Source of the DNA: Oxalobacter formigenes
GTDB lineage: Bacteria > Pseudomonadota > Gammaproteobacteria > Burkholderiales > Burkholderiaceae_D
Assembly (NCBI GenBank): GCA_023667225.1
Contig: JAMPAN010000003.1
Location: forward strand, 49,064 to 113,063
Reading direction: 5' to 3'
Length of the DNA stretch: 64,000 nt
Within the stretch, counting starts at the first letter, position 1, and every line of letters starts with the position of its first letter. This document shows, piece by piece, positions 1 to 8,282 of this stretch. The position numbers and the translations under genes were made by a program. The notes beneath the pieces are model-generated. The model saw only the letters and a program-made list of their open reading frames with translations, was not told the DNA's origin and made no database searches.

Positions 1-1
1 C

Positions 2-400
<399 letters not shown>

Positions 401-407
401 AAAGTAG

Positions 408-443
408 CCAGGTACCGCCGGATACAGCTTTTGCGGTGCCTGG
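408..443 (+). other. intergenic hairpin between eno and ftsB
   Basis: An 11-bp inverted repeat (CCAGGTACCGC pairing with GCGGTGCCTGG, one G-U pair) encloses a 14-base loop directly after the enolase stop. No T-run follows, so this is not a typical intrinsic terminator. It may be a processing or attenuation hairpin separating eno from ftsB. Only the structure is seen; the function is inferred. Confidence 0.4.
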
Positions 444-458
444 TTATAACTGCTGACA

Positions 459-854
459 ATGCGCCTGATTACTCTTACGCTTGCCGTATTGCTGGCATTG
501 ATCCAGTACCCTTTGTGGATGGGAAAGGGCGGTTTTTTCCGTATTCGCGAATTGAGTCTTCAGCTTGAAGCAGCACGGGAAAAAAACGAGGAAAACCGGT
601 TGCGTAATGCCAAATTGGCTTCCGAGGTGCGTGACCTTGAAGTGGGGACGGAGGCTATTGAGGAACGGGCCCGTTATGAATTAGGTATGATAAAAAAGAA
701 TGAAATTTTTATCCAGGTTATTGATACTTCCAAGTTTTCTGCAAAAAACAAGCCTGTTGAAGGCAGTCTTGTTTTGCCTGATAAAAATGATCCGGCAAAA
801 ACAGACAGTGATGAAACAGTCCGGGAAAAAACAGTATCTGTATCTGGTGGTTAG
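459..854 (+). CDS. ftsB: cell division protein FtsB
   Basis: A 131-residue bitopic membrane protein of the FtsB/DivIC family, which acts in the FtsQBL subcomplex of the divisome. The N-terminal ~20 residues form one membrane segment ([18 protein letters not shown]), followed by a short basic stretch and a heptad coiled coil (about residues 28-65). The family signature ending in [11 protein letters not shown] lies near residue 77. The C-terminal ~45 residues are hydrophilic, low in complexity and longer than in the ~100-residue E. coli protein. Position directly after enolase supports the call. Confidence 0.9.
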   Translation: MRLITLTLAVLLALIQYPLWMGKGGFFRIRELSLQLEAAREKNEENRLRNAKLASEVRDLEVGTEAIEERARYELGMIKKNEIFIQVIDTSKFSAKNKPVEGSLVLPDKNDPAKTDSDETVREKTVSVSGG

Positions 855-920
855 CCAAGTTTGGCAAGAGAGGGCACTGCACCTGTCCAGAACCGAAAGT
901 AAGTCAGTTTATTAAAGTAT

Positions 921-949
921 TTGACATATAAAATAGATTCATCTATAAT
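921..949 (+). promoter_or_regulatory. perfect sigma-70 promoter for tRNA-Asn
   Basis: The -35 hexamer TTGACA (921-926) and the -10 hexamer TATAAT (944-949) both match consensus exactly and are separated by the ideal 17 bp. The tRNA starts 13 bp after the -10 element. This is the strongest promoter visible in the window and fits a stable-RNA gene. Confidence 0.85.
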
Positions 950-961
950 TATCAAATTAAT

Positions 962-1037
962 TCCTCGATAGCTCAGTCGGTAGAGCGACGGACTGTTAAT
1001 CCGCAGGTCCCTGGTTCGAGCCCAGGTCGAGGAGCCA
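962..1037 (+). tRNA. tRNA-Asn (GTT)
   Basis: A 76-base cloverleaf with an encoded CCA end. The acceptor stem pairs TCCTCGA (962-968) with TCGAGGA (1027-1033). The D arm contains AGCTCAGTCGGTAGAG, the anticodon GTT is at 995-997, and the T arm contains GGTTCGAGCC. A strong promoter precedes it and an intrinsic terminator follows. Its 3' end borders an integrase remnant, a usual attachment position for tyrosine-recombinase elements. Confidence 0.97.
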
Positions 1038-1048
1038 TCAACACACTG

Positions 1049-1082
1049 AAAAGACACATTTTTTTAGATGTGTCTTTTTTTT
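1049..1082 (+). terminator. intrinsic terminator of tRNA-Asn
   Basis: The stem AAGACACAT (1051-1059) pairs with ATGTGTCTT (1068-1076), and a run of eight T residues begins at 1075. It lies 12 bases downstream of the tRNA CCA end. Confidence 0.85.
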
Positions 1083-1089
1083 CATTGTT

Positions 1090-1290
1090 TTACTGTGACA
1101 AAATTGTGACAGTCTTGAAAAGAATCTTGTTAACAATTTGCGCATTGCTGGCCAGTTTTTGTGGTGTCAGATGCGCATAGCATTTGACCATTTCCACATT
1201 GTTCCAAGCGCCCATTTTTTGCATTTCATTTGGTAATACGCCGGTTCGTCAGATGAGAAAGGTATGAAAAGTGCCTGAATCATCCGGCAC
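1090..1290 (-). pseudogene. remnant of a phage-type tyrosine integrase (C-terminus)
   Basis: Read on the minus strand, this stretch encodes a recognisable integrase C-terminus: GVLPNEMQKMGAWNN, then VEMVKCYAHLTPQKLA, and a stop at 1090-1092. The YAHL tyrosine is the expected catalytic nucleophile, and GAW corresponds to the GGW/GHW region before it. Just upstream an in-frame TGA interrupts the HTF...RTG segment that normally holds the HxxR motif, and nothing recognisable lies further upstream. The gene is truncated and dead. Its position beside tRNA-Asn is the classic site for such an element, so this looks like the scar of a lost prophage or island. Confidence 0.75.
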
Positions 1291-1331
1291 AGAGATGAAG
1301 GTGCTGTTTTTTATAGGCAGGACAGATACGG

Positions 1332-1631
1332 TTAAGCCGGTTTGAATGTTTGCCGGAAAGTATTAGGGTTGCAGCATGAGTTTTTGCCATTTGCATGGGT
1401 AATAATGTAGTCTCCCGGGGTAACAGAAGACAGTCCTTCAGGTGTTTCAATAACGTAAACCAGTGTAACCAGGTTACCGCCAATACTGTCTTCCCATGCA
1501 GCATAAATAATGGAATCTTCTGTTGCTGTGCCTTCAGGTGTAATCAGCAGTTTGATTACTTTTGGGTGGTCGCCTTCTTTAAACCATTGAATGGCTTCAA
1601 CAATACTTCCGTATGGATCCTGGTATTTCAT
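1332..1631 (-). CDS. small phage-type hypothetical protein
   Basis: A 99-residue protein starting MKYQDPYGSIVEAIQWFKEGDHP. The EA(I/V)QWFK.GDHP opening and the PGDYIIT...NPNTFRQTF ending resemble a small family common in prophages, where the ending is usually GDWIITGVKGE..PC.PDIFE.TYE; this comparison is from memory. I chose the ATG at 1631, which follows AGGA at close spacing, over an upstream GTG. It sits next to the integrase remnant and is probably leftover cargo of the same element. No enzymatic function is known to me. Confidence 0.55.
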   Translation of the reverse strand: MKYQDPYGSIVEAIQWFKEGDHPKVIKLLITPEGTATEDSIIYAAWEDSIGGNLVTLVYVIETPEGLSSVTPGDYIITHANGKNSCCNPNTFRQTFKPA

Positions 1632-2091
1632 GAGGTTCCTCACTGTGCCTGCCTGAGTAACAGAGAAATTTGTATTGTACTGATGAAAGAGGTTTTTTCC
1701 CAGGCAAAAAGCTATTAGAGGAGGAAAATATACCAGCTTGTGTGAAGCAGCAGGTTGTTATCCGGAATTTTTATAAATAGGTATAAGGATATGCAGTTTT
1801 ATTTCTGATTTTTTGAAAACAAGGCAATAAAGCATCACTTGTCATGATGGTTACTGAAGCTATTGTTTTTCCCATATTGGTCTTTTTTGTGTTTTGGTTT
1901 TTTTCAAGAGTACATCAAAAAACTGACAGAAAGGATAATGAATCTGATTTGGGAGCAGTCCAGCCGGTTTTGTCTCAAAGGGATATATTTTTTTGATTGG
2001 CAAATTGTGCAGCAAGAGGGGTCTATTTGACAGCACCGTGCTTGTTGTGCCGCAAATTTGCACAAAATCTACATTATCTTTTGCCGGCAGG
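1632..2091. other. 460-bp stretch without a convincing gene
   Basis: This AT-rich interval lies between the phage-type gene and the flavin oxidoreductase. A 67-codon minus-strand frame (1860-2063) has no family resemblance and no visible ribosome binding site. I saw no copy of the tRNA-Asn 3' end that could be the other attachment site. It is probably decayed prophage DNA. Confidence 0.5.
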
Positions 2092-3453
2092 CTAGAAAAA
2101 CAGGAAGCGCAGCAGCTTTTTGATAAGGCCGGGCTGTTTTTTTTCTTTTATCCAGGTTTCACCAATGCGTTTGATCAATGACCCCATGACGGGAAAAGAC
2201 GGCATAGTCATCATTAGATCGTGCAGTCCAACGCCGTGTTGCATGGCAGTTGCCCATTCATGGATCATTTCGTCCGAATGGGGACCTACAATGCTGACGC
2301 CATGAATATGGCCGGATGGCGAACAGTAAACCCGTATATATCCTTCTTTTCCTTTTTCGACAAGAGCGGGATTATGATCGCTGTAGCGGGTTTCCATTAT
2401 TTCGTAGTCGATACTATCGGATTCCAGTTCAACAGATGTTTTGCCTGCATGCGATATTTGAGGGTCGGTAAAAACGGTCCATGGCAAGGGATATCTCAGG
2501 TATTTTTTTCTGAGTGCCGGTTTTGCCAGGGCATTGGTAAAAGCCAGGATGCCCTGGTGCATGGCAGAATGGGAAAGCTGACTGGAGCCGTTACAGTCAC
2601 CAACAGCGTAGATATGATTGTTGGTTGTACATAGGTAATCATCCACAATGATGCCTTTCCTGTTATAGGCTACGTTGGCATTATCAAGGTGCAATGAAGA
2701 AAAATCATAGCTGCGTCCGGCGGCAACCATCAGCTTTTCGGATTCCAGTTCCAGCCCATTGCGTGTGCGGATGGCGATATGCCCGTTTTCCCGTTTCAGG
2801 ATATGGGCAATGACGCAGGAATGGCGGATACGGATTCCCATTTGCATGAAGCGGTGTTCCAGCATTTTTGCAGCATCCGGTTCTCCTTTTGGCAGCAGGC
2901 GGGGACGGTCGTGTATGATGGTACATTGGCAGCCTGCCCTGGCAAAAGCCTGTGCCATCTCGCACCCGATAGCGCCGCCGCCGATAAGAGTCAGGCTTTT
3001 GGGAATTTGTTTAAGCTTAAACAGGTTCTCATTGGTCAGATAATCTATCTGCCTGAGTCCGGCAATAGGCGGGATGAATGGACGGGTGCCAGTAGCAATG
3101 AAAATGTGTTCTCCGGTATATTCCTCATTGCTCACACGGATAGTATCTTTACTGACAAAGAAAGCAGCGCCTTTCCCCAGCAGGATATCTGCTTTATTTG
3201 CCAGGGACATGATCCTGTTGTCGCGAATGTGGCGGATGTCTGCGTTTAAGCTGGAAAAATGTTCGCTCAATATCGGGTTTTTATCAGGGGAAAAAGGCGC
3301 TGTTTGCGAGGGAATACAACCTGTCTGATTGTTTTCGTATCCAATCTGGCGGCTTTCAACAAGCAGGACTTCCTTGCCTGTTTCTGTTGCCATATCAGCT
3401 ACTGCCATGCCGGCCGGACCTAGTCCGATGACAATTACATCATATTTTTTCAT
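2092..3453 (-). CDS. FAD-dependent pyridine nucleotide-disulfide oxidoreductase-like protein lacking the redox disulfide
   Basis: A 453-residue protein with the dihydrolipoamide dehydrogenase/mercuric reductase fold. It shows the N-terminal FAD dinucleotide motif VIVIGLGPAGMAVA (residues ~5-18), the IATGTRP linker, a second Rossmann motif LIGGGAIGCEMA for NAD(P)H, and the YAVGDCNG FAD-ribityl motif. The active-site segment reads NNQTGCIPSQ, whereas the family has CxNxGCIPSK. The first redox cysteine is therefore Asn and the lysine is Gln. The C-terminal HPTxxE base motif is also absent (MPSFPVMGS stands there). The protein probably binds FAD and NAD(P)H but cannot do disulfide chemistry; the substrate is unknown. 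It appears monocistronic. Confidence 0.85.
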   Translation of the reverse strand: MKKYDVIVIGLGPAGMAVADMATETGKEVLLVESRQIGYENNQTGCIPSQTAPFSPDKNPILSEHFSSLNADIRHIRDNRIMSLANKADILLGKGAAFFVSKDTIRVSNEEYTGEHIFIATGTRPFIPPIAGLRQIDYLTNENLFKLKQIPKSLTLIGGGAIGCEMAQAFARAGCQCTIIHDRPRLLPKGEPDAAKMLEHRFMQMGIRIRHSCVIAHILKRENGHIAIRTRNGLELESEKLMVAAGRSYDFSSLHLDNANVAYNRKGIIVDDYLCTTNNHIYAVGDCNGSSQLSHSAMHQGILAFTNALAKPALRKKYLRYPLPWTVFTDPQISHAGKTSVELESDSIDYEIMETRYSDHNPALVEKGKEGYIRVYCSPSGHIHGVSIVGPHSDEMIHEWATAMQHGVGLHDLMMTMPSFPVMGSLIKRIGETWIKEKKQPGLIKKLLRFLFF

Positions 3454-3637
3454 TGCCGGTTTTCCAGAGAAAAGAAAAAAAGGGATATTGGTCGCTCAAA
3501 GTGGTTGTATAAGCGGTTTCTCCAATGGGAGGCACATGTTATTACGTTATCATATCCTTTTTGGTATAGAGGATATTTTGTGTCGGAATTCAGCAGAATC
3601 CCGGTTTTTTAAGGAAGATCAGAAAGACAAATACGTA

Positions 3638-4075
3638 TCAGCGGGCTGATTCAAGGCCATTTTGCAGCAGACGCATAAAATTGCAGTCAGTTTGCCATTG
3701 GCGGCGTTCTTCATCGCTTTGTATTTGTTGTACCAATGATTCCGGGGCCTGATCCAGAATGCTTTGTAAAATCCGTTCGGCCAACTGGGCATCCGGGTGG
3801 ATGCAACTGTAAAATGCTACTATATTATTACGCTGGATCAGGATTGTGGGAAATTTGTTGATATCCAGGTTTCCTATCATGTTGCCGTGCTCTTCAATAT
3901 CTACCCAGAAAAAACGCACATCAGGGCGAGAATCGGCCAGTTCCCGCAGTTTTGGCAGGTATTCGCGGCAGGCATGACACCAGCCTGCACAAAAGCAGAC
4001 AAGTATCCATATTCCGTCCTGAAGCGAGTCGAGCAGGCTGGCATAATCCGACTGTTTTAACGTAACCAGCGACAT
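3638..4075 (-). CDS. thioredoxin-fold protein with CHAC active site
   Basis: A 145-residue protein with a thioredoxin fold. The WCHAC motif (FCAGWCHACREY, near residue 40) is the redox-active CxxC, and NKFPTILI supplies the cis-proline strand. No signal peptide is seen, so it is probably cytoplasmic. I chose ATG at 4075 over an in-frame TTG six codons upstream. The ~40 residues after the fold look helical. It probably reduces or oxidises a cytoplasmic partner; the specific partner is not identifiable. It is transcribed divergently from gluQ. Confidence 0.8.
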   Translation of the reverse strand: MSLVTLKQSDYASLLDSLQDGIWILVCFCAGWCHACREYLPKLRELADSRPDVRFFWVDIEEHGNMIGNLDINKFPTILIQRNNIVAFYSCIHPDAQLAERILQSILDQAPESLVQQIQSDEERRQWQTDCNFMRLLQNGLESAR

Positions 4076-4285
4076 ATTATTCTCATTAGGCAAAAGGCGG
4101 GTTTATCTGAAATCTTTTTTCCCGAAGTGCGGTATATTGGACGCGCAGGGGCAGAAGGGAATTATATGCCCAGGCAGATAGTTTCTTTCGCTTTTTGTCA
4201 TAGTTGACAAAAAAATGGCTGCTGTACACACTGGAAATGGCTAATTTTCACAAACAGGTTGCCATAATGAGGTGGCAGACAGTAT

Positions 4286-5212
4286 ATGAGTTCAGCAAGG
4301 TATAGGGGGCGCTTTGCGCCTTCACCGACAGGGCCATTGCATTTTGGCTCACTGGTTGCCGCGGCAGGCAGTTATCTGGATGCACGTGCCAGCGGCGGAG
4401 AATGGCTGGTGCGTATGGAAGATGTTGACCGGTCTCGATGCCGTCCGGAATACGAAAGGGCTATCCTGCGTTCTCTTGAAGCGTATGGTTTTCAATGGAG
4501 TGGCGAGGTGATGCGGCAAAGCAGCCGTACCGATGCCTATCTGGCTGCGCTGGATAAATTGAAGGAGGGGGGTGTTATTTATCCCTGTGCCTGTACCCGA
4601 AAGGAAATTAGCGATTCTGCCATTGCGCCGGATGGTGCGCCGATTTATCCCGGTACCTGTGCTGCCGGGATGCTGCCGGGAAAAGTGCCGCGAGCCTGGA
4701 GGATGCGGATGCCTGAAGAACCTGTTGGTTTTGTTGACCTGGTTCAGGGATCTCTTATTCAGAATCTTGCGCGGGAAGTAGGGGATATTGTGCTGTTAAG
4801 GGCAGATGGGTATGCAGCTTACCAGCTTGCCGTTGTTGTGGATGACGCAGAGCAGGGAGTGACGCGGGTTGTCCGCGGGGCGGATTTGCTGGATTCTACG
4901 CCTCGCCAGATTTGCCTTCAGCGCTATCTGGGAGCGACTTCGCCGGAATATGCCCATTTGCCGGTGGCTACAAATGCTGATGGGGAAAAGCTGTCCAAGC
5001 AGACGCTGGCTTTACCTTTGGATGATGATAATCCGATTCCCTTTTTACTTGAGGCGTTTATGTTTTTGGGCATGCCTTCTCTTAAAGGAAATGATACGAC
5101 ACTGGATGATCTCTGGCGGCATGCTGCAGTGTTGTGGTCGCTTGATCGTGTTCCCAAAGTACGGGCTGTTACGACAGGAAAGTTGCAGCTGGCGGGGGGC
5201 AAATCTTTATGA
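4286..5212 (+). CDS. gluQ: glutamyl-Q tRNA(Asp) synthetase
   Basis: A 308-residue truncated glutamyl-tRNA synthetase paralogue that charges glutamate onto the queuosine base at position 34 of tRNA-Asp. It has the HIGH-like signature RFAPSPTGPLHFGSLVAA at residues ~9-26 and the class I second signature GEKLSKQ near residue 235. Part of the zinc site is visible as YPCACTRKE. It lacks the C-terminal anticodon-binding domain of GltX, as expected for GluQ. The ATG at 4286 is preceded by only a distant GAGG. It is followed closely by two CoA-binding proteins. Confidence 0.94.
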   Translation: MSSARYRGRFAPSPTGPLHFGSLVAAAGSYLDARASGGEWLVRMEDVDRSRCRPEYERAILRSLEAYGFQWSGEVMRQSSRTDAYLAALDKLKEGGVIYPCACTRKEISDSAIAPDGAPIYPGTCAAGMLPGKVPRAWRMRMPEEPVGFVDLVQGSLIQNLAREVGDIVLLRADGYAAYQLAVVVDDAEQGVTRVVRGADLLDSTPRQICLQRYLGATSPEYAHLPVATNADGEKLSKQTLALPLDDDNPIPFLLEAFMFLGMPSLKGNDTTLDDLWRHAAVLWSLDRVPKVRAVTTGKLQLAGGKSL

Positions 5213-5251
5213 CGGGTGTGTTGTTGGCATTTTTCTGCATACGGAGGAAGG

Positions 5252-5671
5252 GTGATTATTGAAGACGATGAGGCTATTCGGGAAATATTCCGTACAGTTA
5301 AAACAATTGCCGCTGTAGGGTGTTCCCCTCATGAGGGTGCCAAAAATTATGTGCCGGAATTTCTGATGGAGCAGGGATATACGGTAATACCGGTTAATCC
5401 GGGGTATGAGGAAGTCCTGGGGCGAAAGTGTTATCCTAACCTGACGGCGATTCCTGTCAAGGTGGATATGGTGGACTGTTTTCGTCCTGCTGAGGATATT
5501 CCGGCTATTACAGAGGAAGCGATTGCCATTGGCGTGGATGTATTCTGGATGCAGCTGGGTATCCGGCATAAAGAAGCGGCAGACCGACTTGCCCGTGCAG
5601 GTATTAAGGTTATTATGAATCGTTGTCCCTGCAAGGAGGTGCCGCGGCTTTTTCCGGGCAAAAAGTGCTGA
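5252..5671 (+). CDS. CoA-binding protein (YccU-like), copy 1
   Basis: A 139-residue single-domain Rossmann protein of the CoA_binding_2 (YccU) family. It contains IAAVGCSPHEGAKNYVPEF, the VIPVNPGYEEVLG strand, KVDMVDCFRP and a C-terminal CPCKEVPRL segment with a conserved cysteine. The start is taken as GTG at 5252, because GGAGG lies a few bases upstream and residues before it (MCCWHF...) are not family-like. The next gene is a diverged tandem copy. Family members bind CoA; no catalytic role is established. The first copy has lost the C-terminal extension seen in the second. Confidence 0.85.
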   Translation: MIIEDDEAIREIFRTVKTIAAVGCSPHEGAKNYVPEFLMEQGYTVIPVNPGYEEVLGRKCYPNLTAIPVKVDMVDCFRPAEDIPAITEEAIAIGVDVFWMQLGIRHKEAADRLARAGIKVIMNRCPCKEVPRLFPGKKC

Positions 5672-5698
5672 ACAGGTCGATGAGAAAAAAGGAATACC

Positions 5699-6163
5699 AT
5701 GATTGTTAACGACGATGCAGGCATTCGGGAAATTTTGAAGGCGGTTCGGACAGTGGCTGTGGTTGGGTGTTCACCCAAACCGGGACCCAAAAACTATGTG
5801 CCGGCTTACATGCAGAAAGAGGGATATCGCATTATTCCGGTTAACCCTCGTTACAATGAGGTGTTGGGAGAGCGGTGTTATGCCACTTTGCAGGATATTC
5901 CTGTCAAGGTGGATATGGTGGATTGTTTCCGTCCTTCCGGGGATATCCTTCCTATTGCAGAAGAGGCTGTTGTTATTGGCGCGAAAGTGTTGTGGATGCA
6001 GGCAGGGATTATCAATGAAGAAGCAGCCAGGCTGGCGTCGGCAGCCGGGTTGCAAGTGGTGATGGATCATTGTCCCTGTGCTGAAATCCCTCGTCTTATG
6101 AGCGGCAAAAAGGAAAGCTGGCAGGATTTCAAGAAAAGATACACGCTTCCTATTACGGAATAA
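5699..6163 (+). CDS. CoA-binding protein (YccU-like), copy 2
   Basis: A 154-residue paralogue of the preceding gene; the two match at roughly two thirds of positions by eye. It shares VAVVGCSPKPGPKNYVPAY, VIPVNP-like IIPVNPRYNEVLG, DIPVKVDMVDCFRPSGD and DHCPCAEIPRL. It carries a 15-20 residue C-terminal tail (ESWQDFKKRYTLPITE) absent from copy 1. The ATG start lies 27 bp after copy 1 ends, so the two are probably co-transcribed. It binds CoA by family; its cellular role is unknown. Confidence 0.87.
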   Translation: MIVNDDAGIREILKAVRTVAVVGCSPKPGPKNYVPAYMQKEGYRIIPVNPRYNEVLGERCYATLQDIPVKVDMVDCFRPSGDILPIAEEAVVIGAKVLWMQAGIINEEAARLASAAGLQVVMDHCPCAEIPRLMSGKKESWQDFKKRYTLPITE

Positions 6164-6262
6164 ATAGATAAAGCAGAGACGGGTTGGTTGAGTTTTCCCG
6201 TTTATCTGGTGACAGGCGGGTTTGTTTGCCATTGGGCGCTATTAGCAGGGTAAAATAGGTAT

Positions 6263-6994
6263 ATGCCTACCATCATTGCATTTGAGACTTCTTCTTATCT
6301 TGCTTCTGCCTCGCTTATAGTAAAGGGGGGCGAGATTTGTACGCGTTACAGTTCCGGTGTGGCAACTCATTCACAGATGCTTTTACCGATGATTCAGGCG
6401 TTACTGGCCGAGGCAGCTGTTAGTATGGCAGATTGTGACGCTATTGCTTTCGGTTGCGGCCCGGGTTCTTTTACTGGCGTCAGAACAGCATGTGGTATTG
6501 CGCAGGGGTTGGCATTTGGTGTGGATTTGCCGCTTGTTCCGGTTATTAGCCTGGCTGCCATGGCTGAAAGCTGCCGTATGAAAAACAAGGCGACAGATGT
6601 GCTTTCCCTGATGGATGCACGTATGGGGGAAGTGTATTGGGCGCAGTACCGATATGAGAACGGCTTGTGGCGTACTGTAACCGAACCTTGTATTAGCGGC
6701 CCGGAAAGCGTTGTTCCTGACGGTATGCCGGCAGCCTGTGGTAATGGACTAACTGCCAGGGCAGGTGTTTTTGCCGGTTTTTCACTGGCGGCGACTTTTC
6801 CTGAGATTATGCCGGACAGTACAGCTGTTGCTGCTCTGGCGGTATCTGCATACCGCCGGGGCGAGACGGTCAGTGCGTTTGATGCGCATCCGCTGTACCT
6901 GAGAAACAAAGTTGCCTATACGACAGAGGAACGGCGTTCAATGAAAGCAGAAAGAAAGGCGGTTCGGAAAACGGGTTGTCAGTATGAGCAGTGA
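6263..6994 (+). CDS. tsaB: tRNA threonylcarbamoyladenosine biosynthesis protein TsaB
   Basis: A 243-residue ASKHA-fold protein that partners TsaD and TsaE in making t6A at position 37 of ANN-decoding tRNAs. It shows IIAFETSSYLASASL at the N-terminus, HSQMLLPMIQALL, and the GCGPGSFTGVRTACGIAQGLA segment around residues 70-90. Length is normal for the family (~230). It overlaps rimI by 11 bases. The tsaB-rimI-udg order is typical of betaproteobacteria. Confidence 0.94.
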   Translation: MPTIIAFETSSYLASASLIVKGGEICTRYSSGVATHSQMLLPMIQALLAEAAVSMADCDAIAFGCGPGSFTGVRTACGIAQGLAFGVDLPLVPVISLAAMAESCRMKNKATDVLSLMDARMGEVYWAQYRYENGLWRTVTEPCISGPESVVPDGMPAACGNGLTARAGVFAGFSLAATFPEIMPDSTAVAALAVSAYRRGETVSAFDAHPLYLRNKVAYTTEERRSMKAERKAVRKTGCQYEQ

Positions 6995-7475
6995 GATGGC
7001 GGGCGGTGGTGCGGTGCGAGGCATTCCCATGTTTTTCAGGCAGATGCGCAGAGAGGATGCCGGTGAAATTCACATTATTGAAACAGCTGTTTTTCCTTCT
7101 CCCTGGTCACAAGCCGGTTTTATTACTTCTGTAGATTGCGGATATAACTGCTGGGTAATGTGTGAGGAGCCAACCGGCCATATTGCCGGTTATTTTATTC
7201 TGATGACCTCGATTGACGAGGCGCATCTTTTGACAATCGGGTTAAAAGCTGCTTTGCATGGAATGGGATATGGCCGTATGCTCATGGATCGCGCCATGTT
7301 AACAGCGCGTGCGCATGGTATGGTTTCCATGCTTTTAGAAGTGAGACCATCCAATACCGGACCGCTTGTCATGTACAGGAAGTACGGATTTCAGCAAATT
7401 GGCATTCGAAAGAACTATTACCGGAATATAGATGGCACACGGGAAGATGCTATTGTAATGAGGGTAATGTTGTGA
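6984..7475 (+). CDS. rimI: ribosomal protein S18 alanine N-acetyltransferase RimI
   Basis: A GNAT-fold acetyltransferase that acetylates the N-terminal alanine of ribosomal protein S18. It begins the domain at FRQMRREDAGEIHIIE, and contains AHLLTIGLKAALHGMGYGRML (acetyl-CoA pyrophosphate loop) and MLLEVRPSNTGPLVMYRKYGF, a strong RimI signature. The first ATG (6984) gives 163 residues and overlaps tsaB. The ATG at 7029 gives a protein closer to the usual ~148 residues and may be the true start. Its stop overlaps the next GTG start, indicating translational coupling. Confidence 0.92.
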   Translation: MSSEMAGGGAVRGIPMFFRQMRREDAGEIHIIETAVFPSPWSQAGFITSVDCGYNCWVMCEEPTGHIAGYFILMTSIDEAHLLTIGLKAALHGMGYGRMLMDRAMLTARAHGMVSMLLEVRPSNTGPLVMYRKYGFQQIGIRKNYYRNIDGTREDAIVMRVML

Positions 7476-8266
7476 GTTTCCTGCGAGACCGGGCACGGCT
7501 GTTTGAAGAAATGGGGTTGGGACCAGAGTGGCGGCTGCGTAAAAAAGTTTTGCCTGAAAAAGAGGGCATAAAAAAAACAGAAGAGGTTATGCCGCCTTTC
7601 CAAGGAGTATCGTTTGCTTTGCCAACTGAACCAGCTGCATTTTCTCCTGTTTCTGATTTGACTGCCGGCCGGCCGGATAATTTTTCCAATTGGGAAGAAT
7701 TGATTGAAACTGTCCGCAACTGTACGCGATGCGGTTTATGTAAAACACGCACGCGCACAGTTCCCGGAGTGGGGGATATCCATGCAGACTGGCTGTTTGT
7801 CGGCGAGGGGCCGGGATATCATGAGGATCAGCAGGGAGAGCCTTTTGTCGGGCGTTCTGGTATGTTGCTGGACAATATGATGGCGGTACTTGGCATCAGA
7901 CGGGGGGATAATGCATATATTGCCAATATTGTTAAATGCCGTGCCAGTGATGAACGGAAAAAAGACCGGCAGCCGACAGAAGAAGAGGCGGCAGCCTGCA
8001 TGCCTTATCTTCACTGGCAGATTGGGCAGATCCGGCCAAAGGTGATTGTAGCGCTCGGAAAGACAGCTGCCGTTGGTTTACTTAATACTCATCGTGAAAT
8101 CTCGATGTCGGCCATGCGGGGCAGGATTCATTATCTGGATATCGGGGAAATTTCTGTTCCGCTGATTGTTACTTATCATCCCGCTTATTTGTTGAGGACA
8201 CCGATAGCAAAAAAACAGGCGTGGGCTGATTTATGCCTTGCAGCACAAGCTGCCGAATCTGCTTGA
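7472..8266 (+). CDS. udg: family 4 uracil-DNA glycosylase (iron-sulfur type)
   Basis: A 264-residue protein starting at GTG that overlaps the rimI stop (GTGA). It has an N-terminal low-complexity region (~75 residues), then the family 4 cluster-binding cysteines (CTRCGLCKTR, IVKCRAS and AAACMPYL). The motif I region FVGEGPGYHEDQQGEPFVGR and the TYHPAYLLR motif II follow. Family 4 enzymes excise uracil from DNA and bind a [4Fe-4S] cluster. It is the last gene of the tsaB operon and converges on exbD. Confidence 0.92.
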   Translation: MSFLRDRARLFEEMGLGPEWRLRKKVLPEKEGIKKTEEVMPPFQGVSFALPTEPAAFSPVSDLTAGRPDNFSNWEELIETVRNCTRCGLCKTRTRTVPGVGDIHADWLFVGEGPGYHEDQQGEPFVGRSGMLLDNMMAVLGIRRGDNAYIANIVKCRASDERKKDRQPTEEEAAACMPYLHWQIGQIRPKVIVALGKTAAVGLLNTHREISMSAMRGRIHYLDIGEISVPLIVTYHPAYLLRTPIAKKQAWADLCLAAQAAESA

Positions 8267-8282
8267 AAGCGGCTTTTGCCAT

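Noticed and set aside
851..1057. 68-codon minus-strand frame across tRNA-Asn
   Set aside because: It is the antisense of the tRNA; frames like this are commonly mis-called at tRNA loci.
1860..2063. 67-codon minus-strand frame
   Set aside because: No ribosome site or family features; lies in probable decayed prophage DNA.
1038..2091. Second attachment site repeating the tRNA-Asn 3' end
   Set aside because: No copy of the terminal tRNA sequence was found in the following kilobase.
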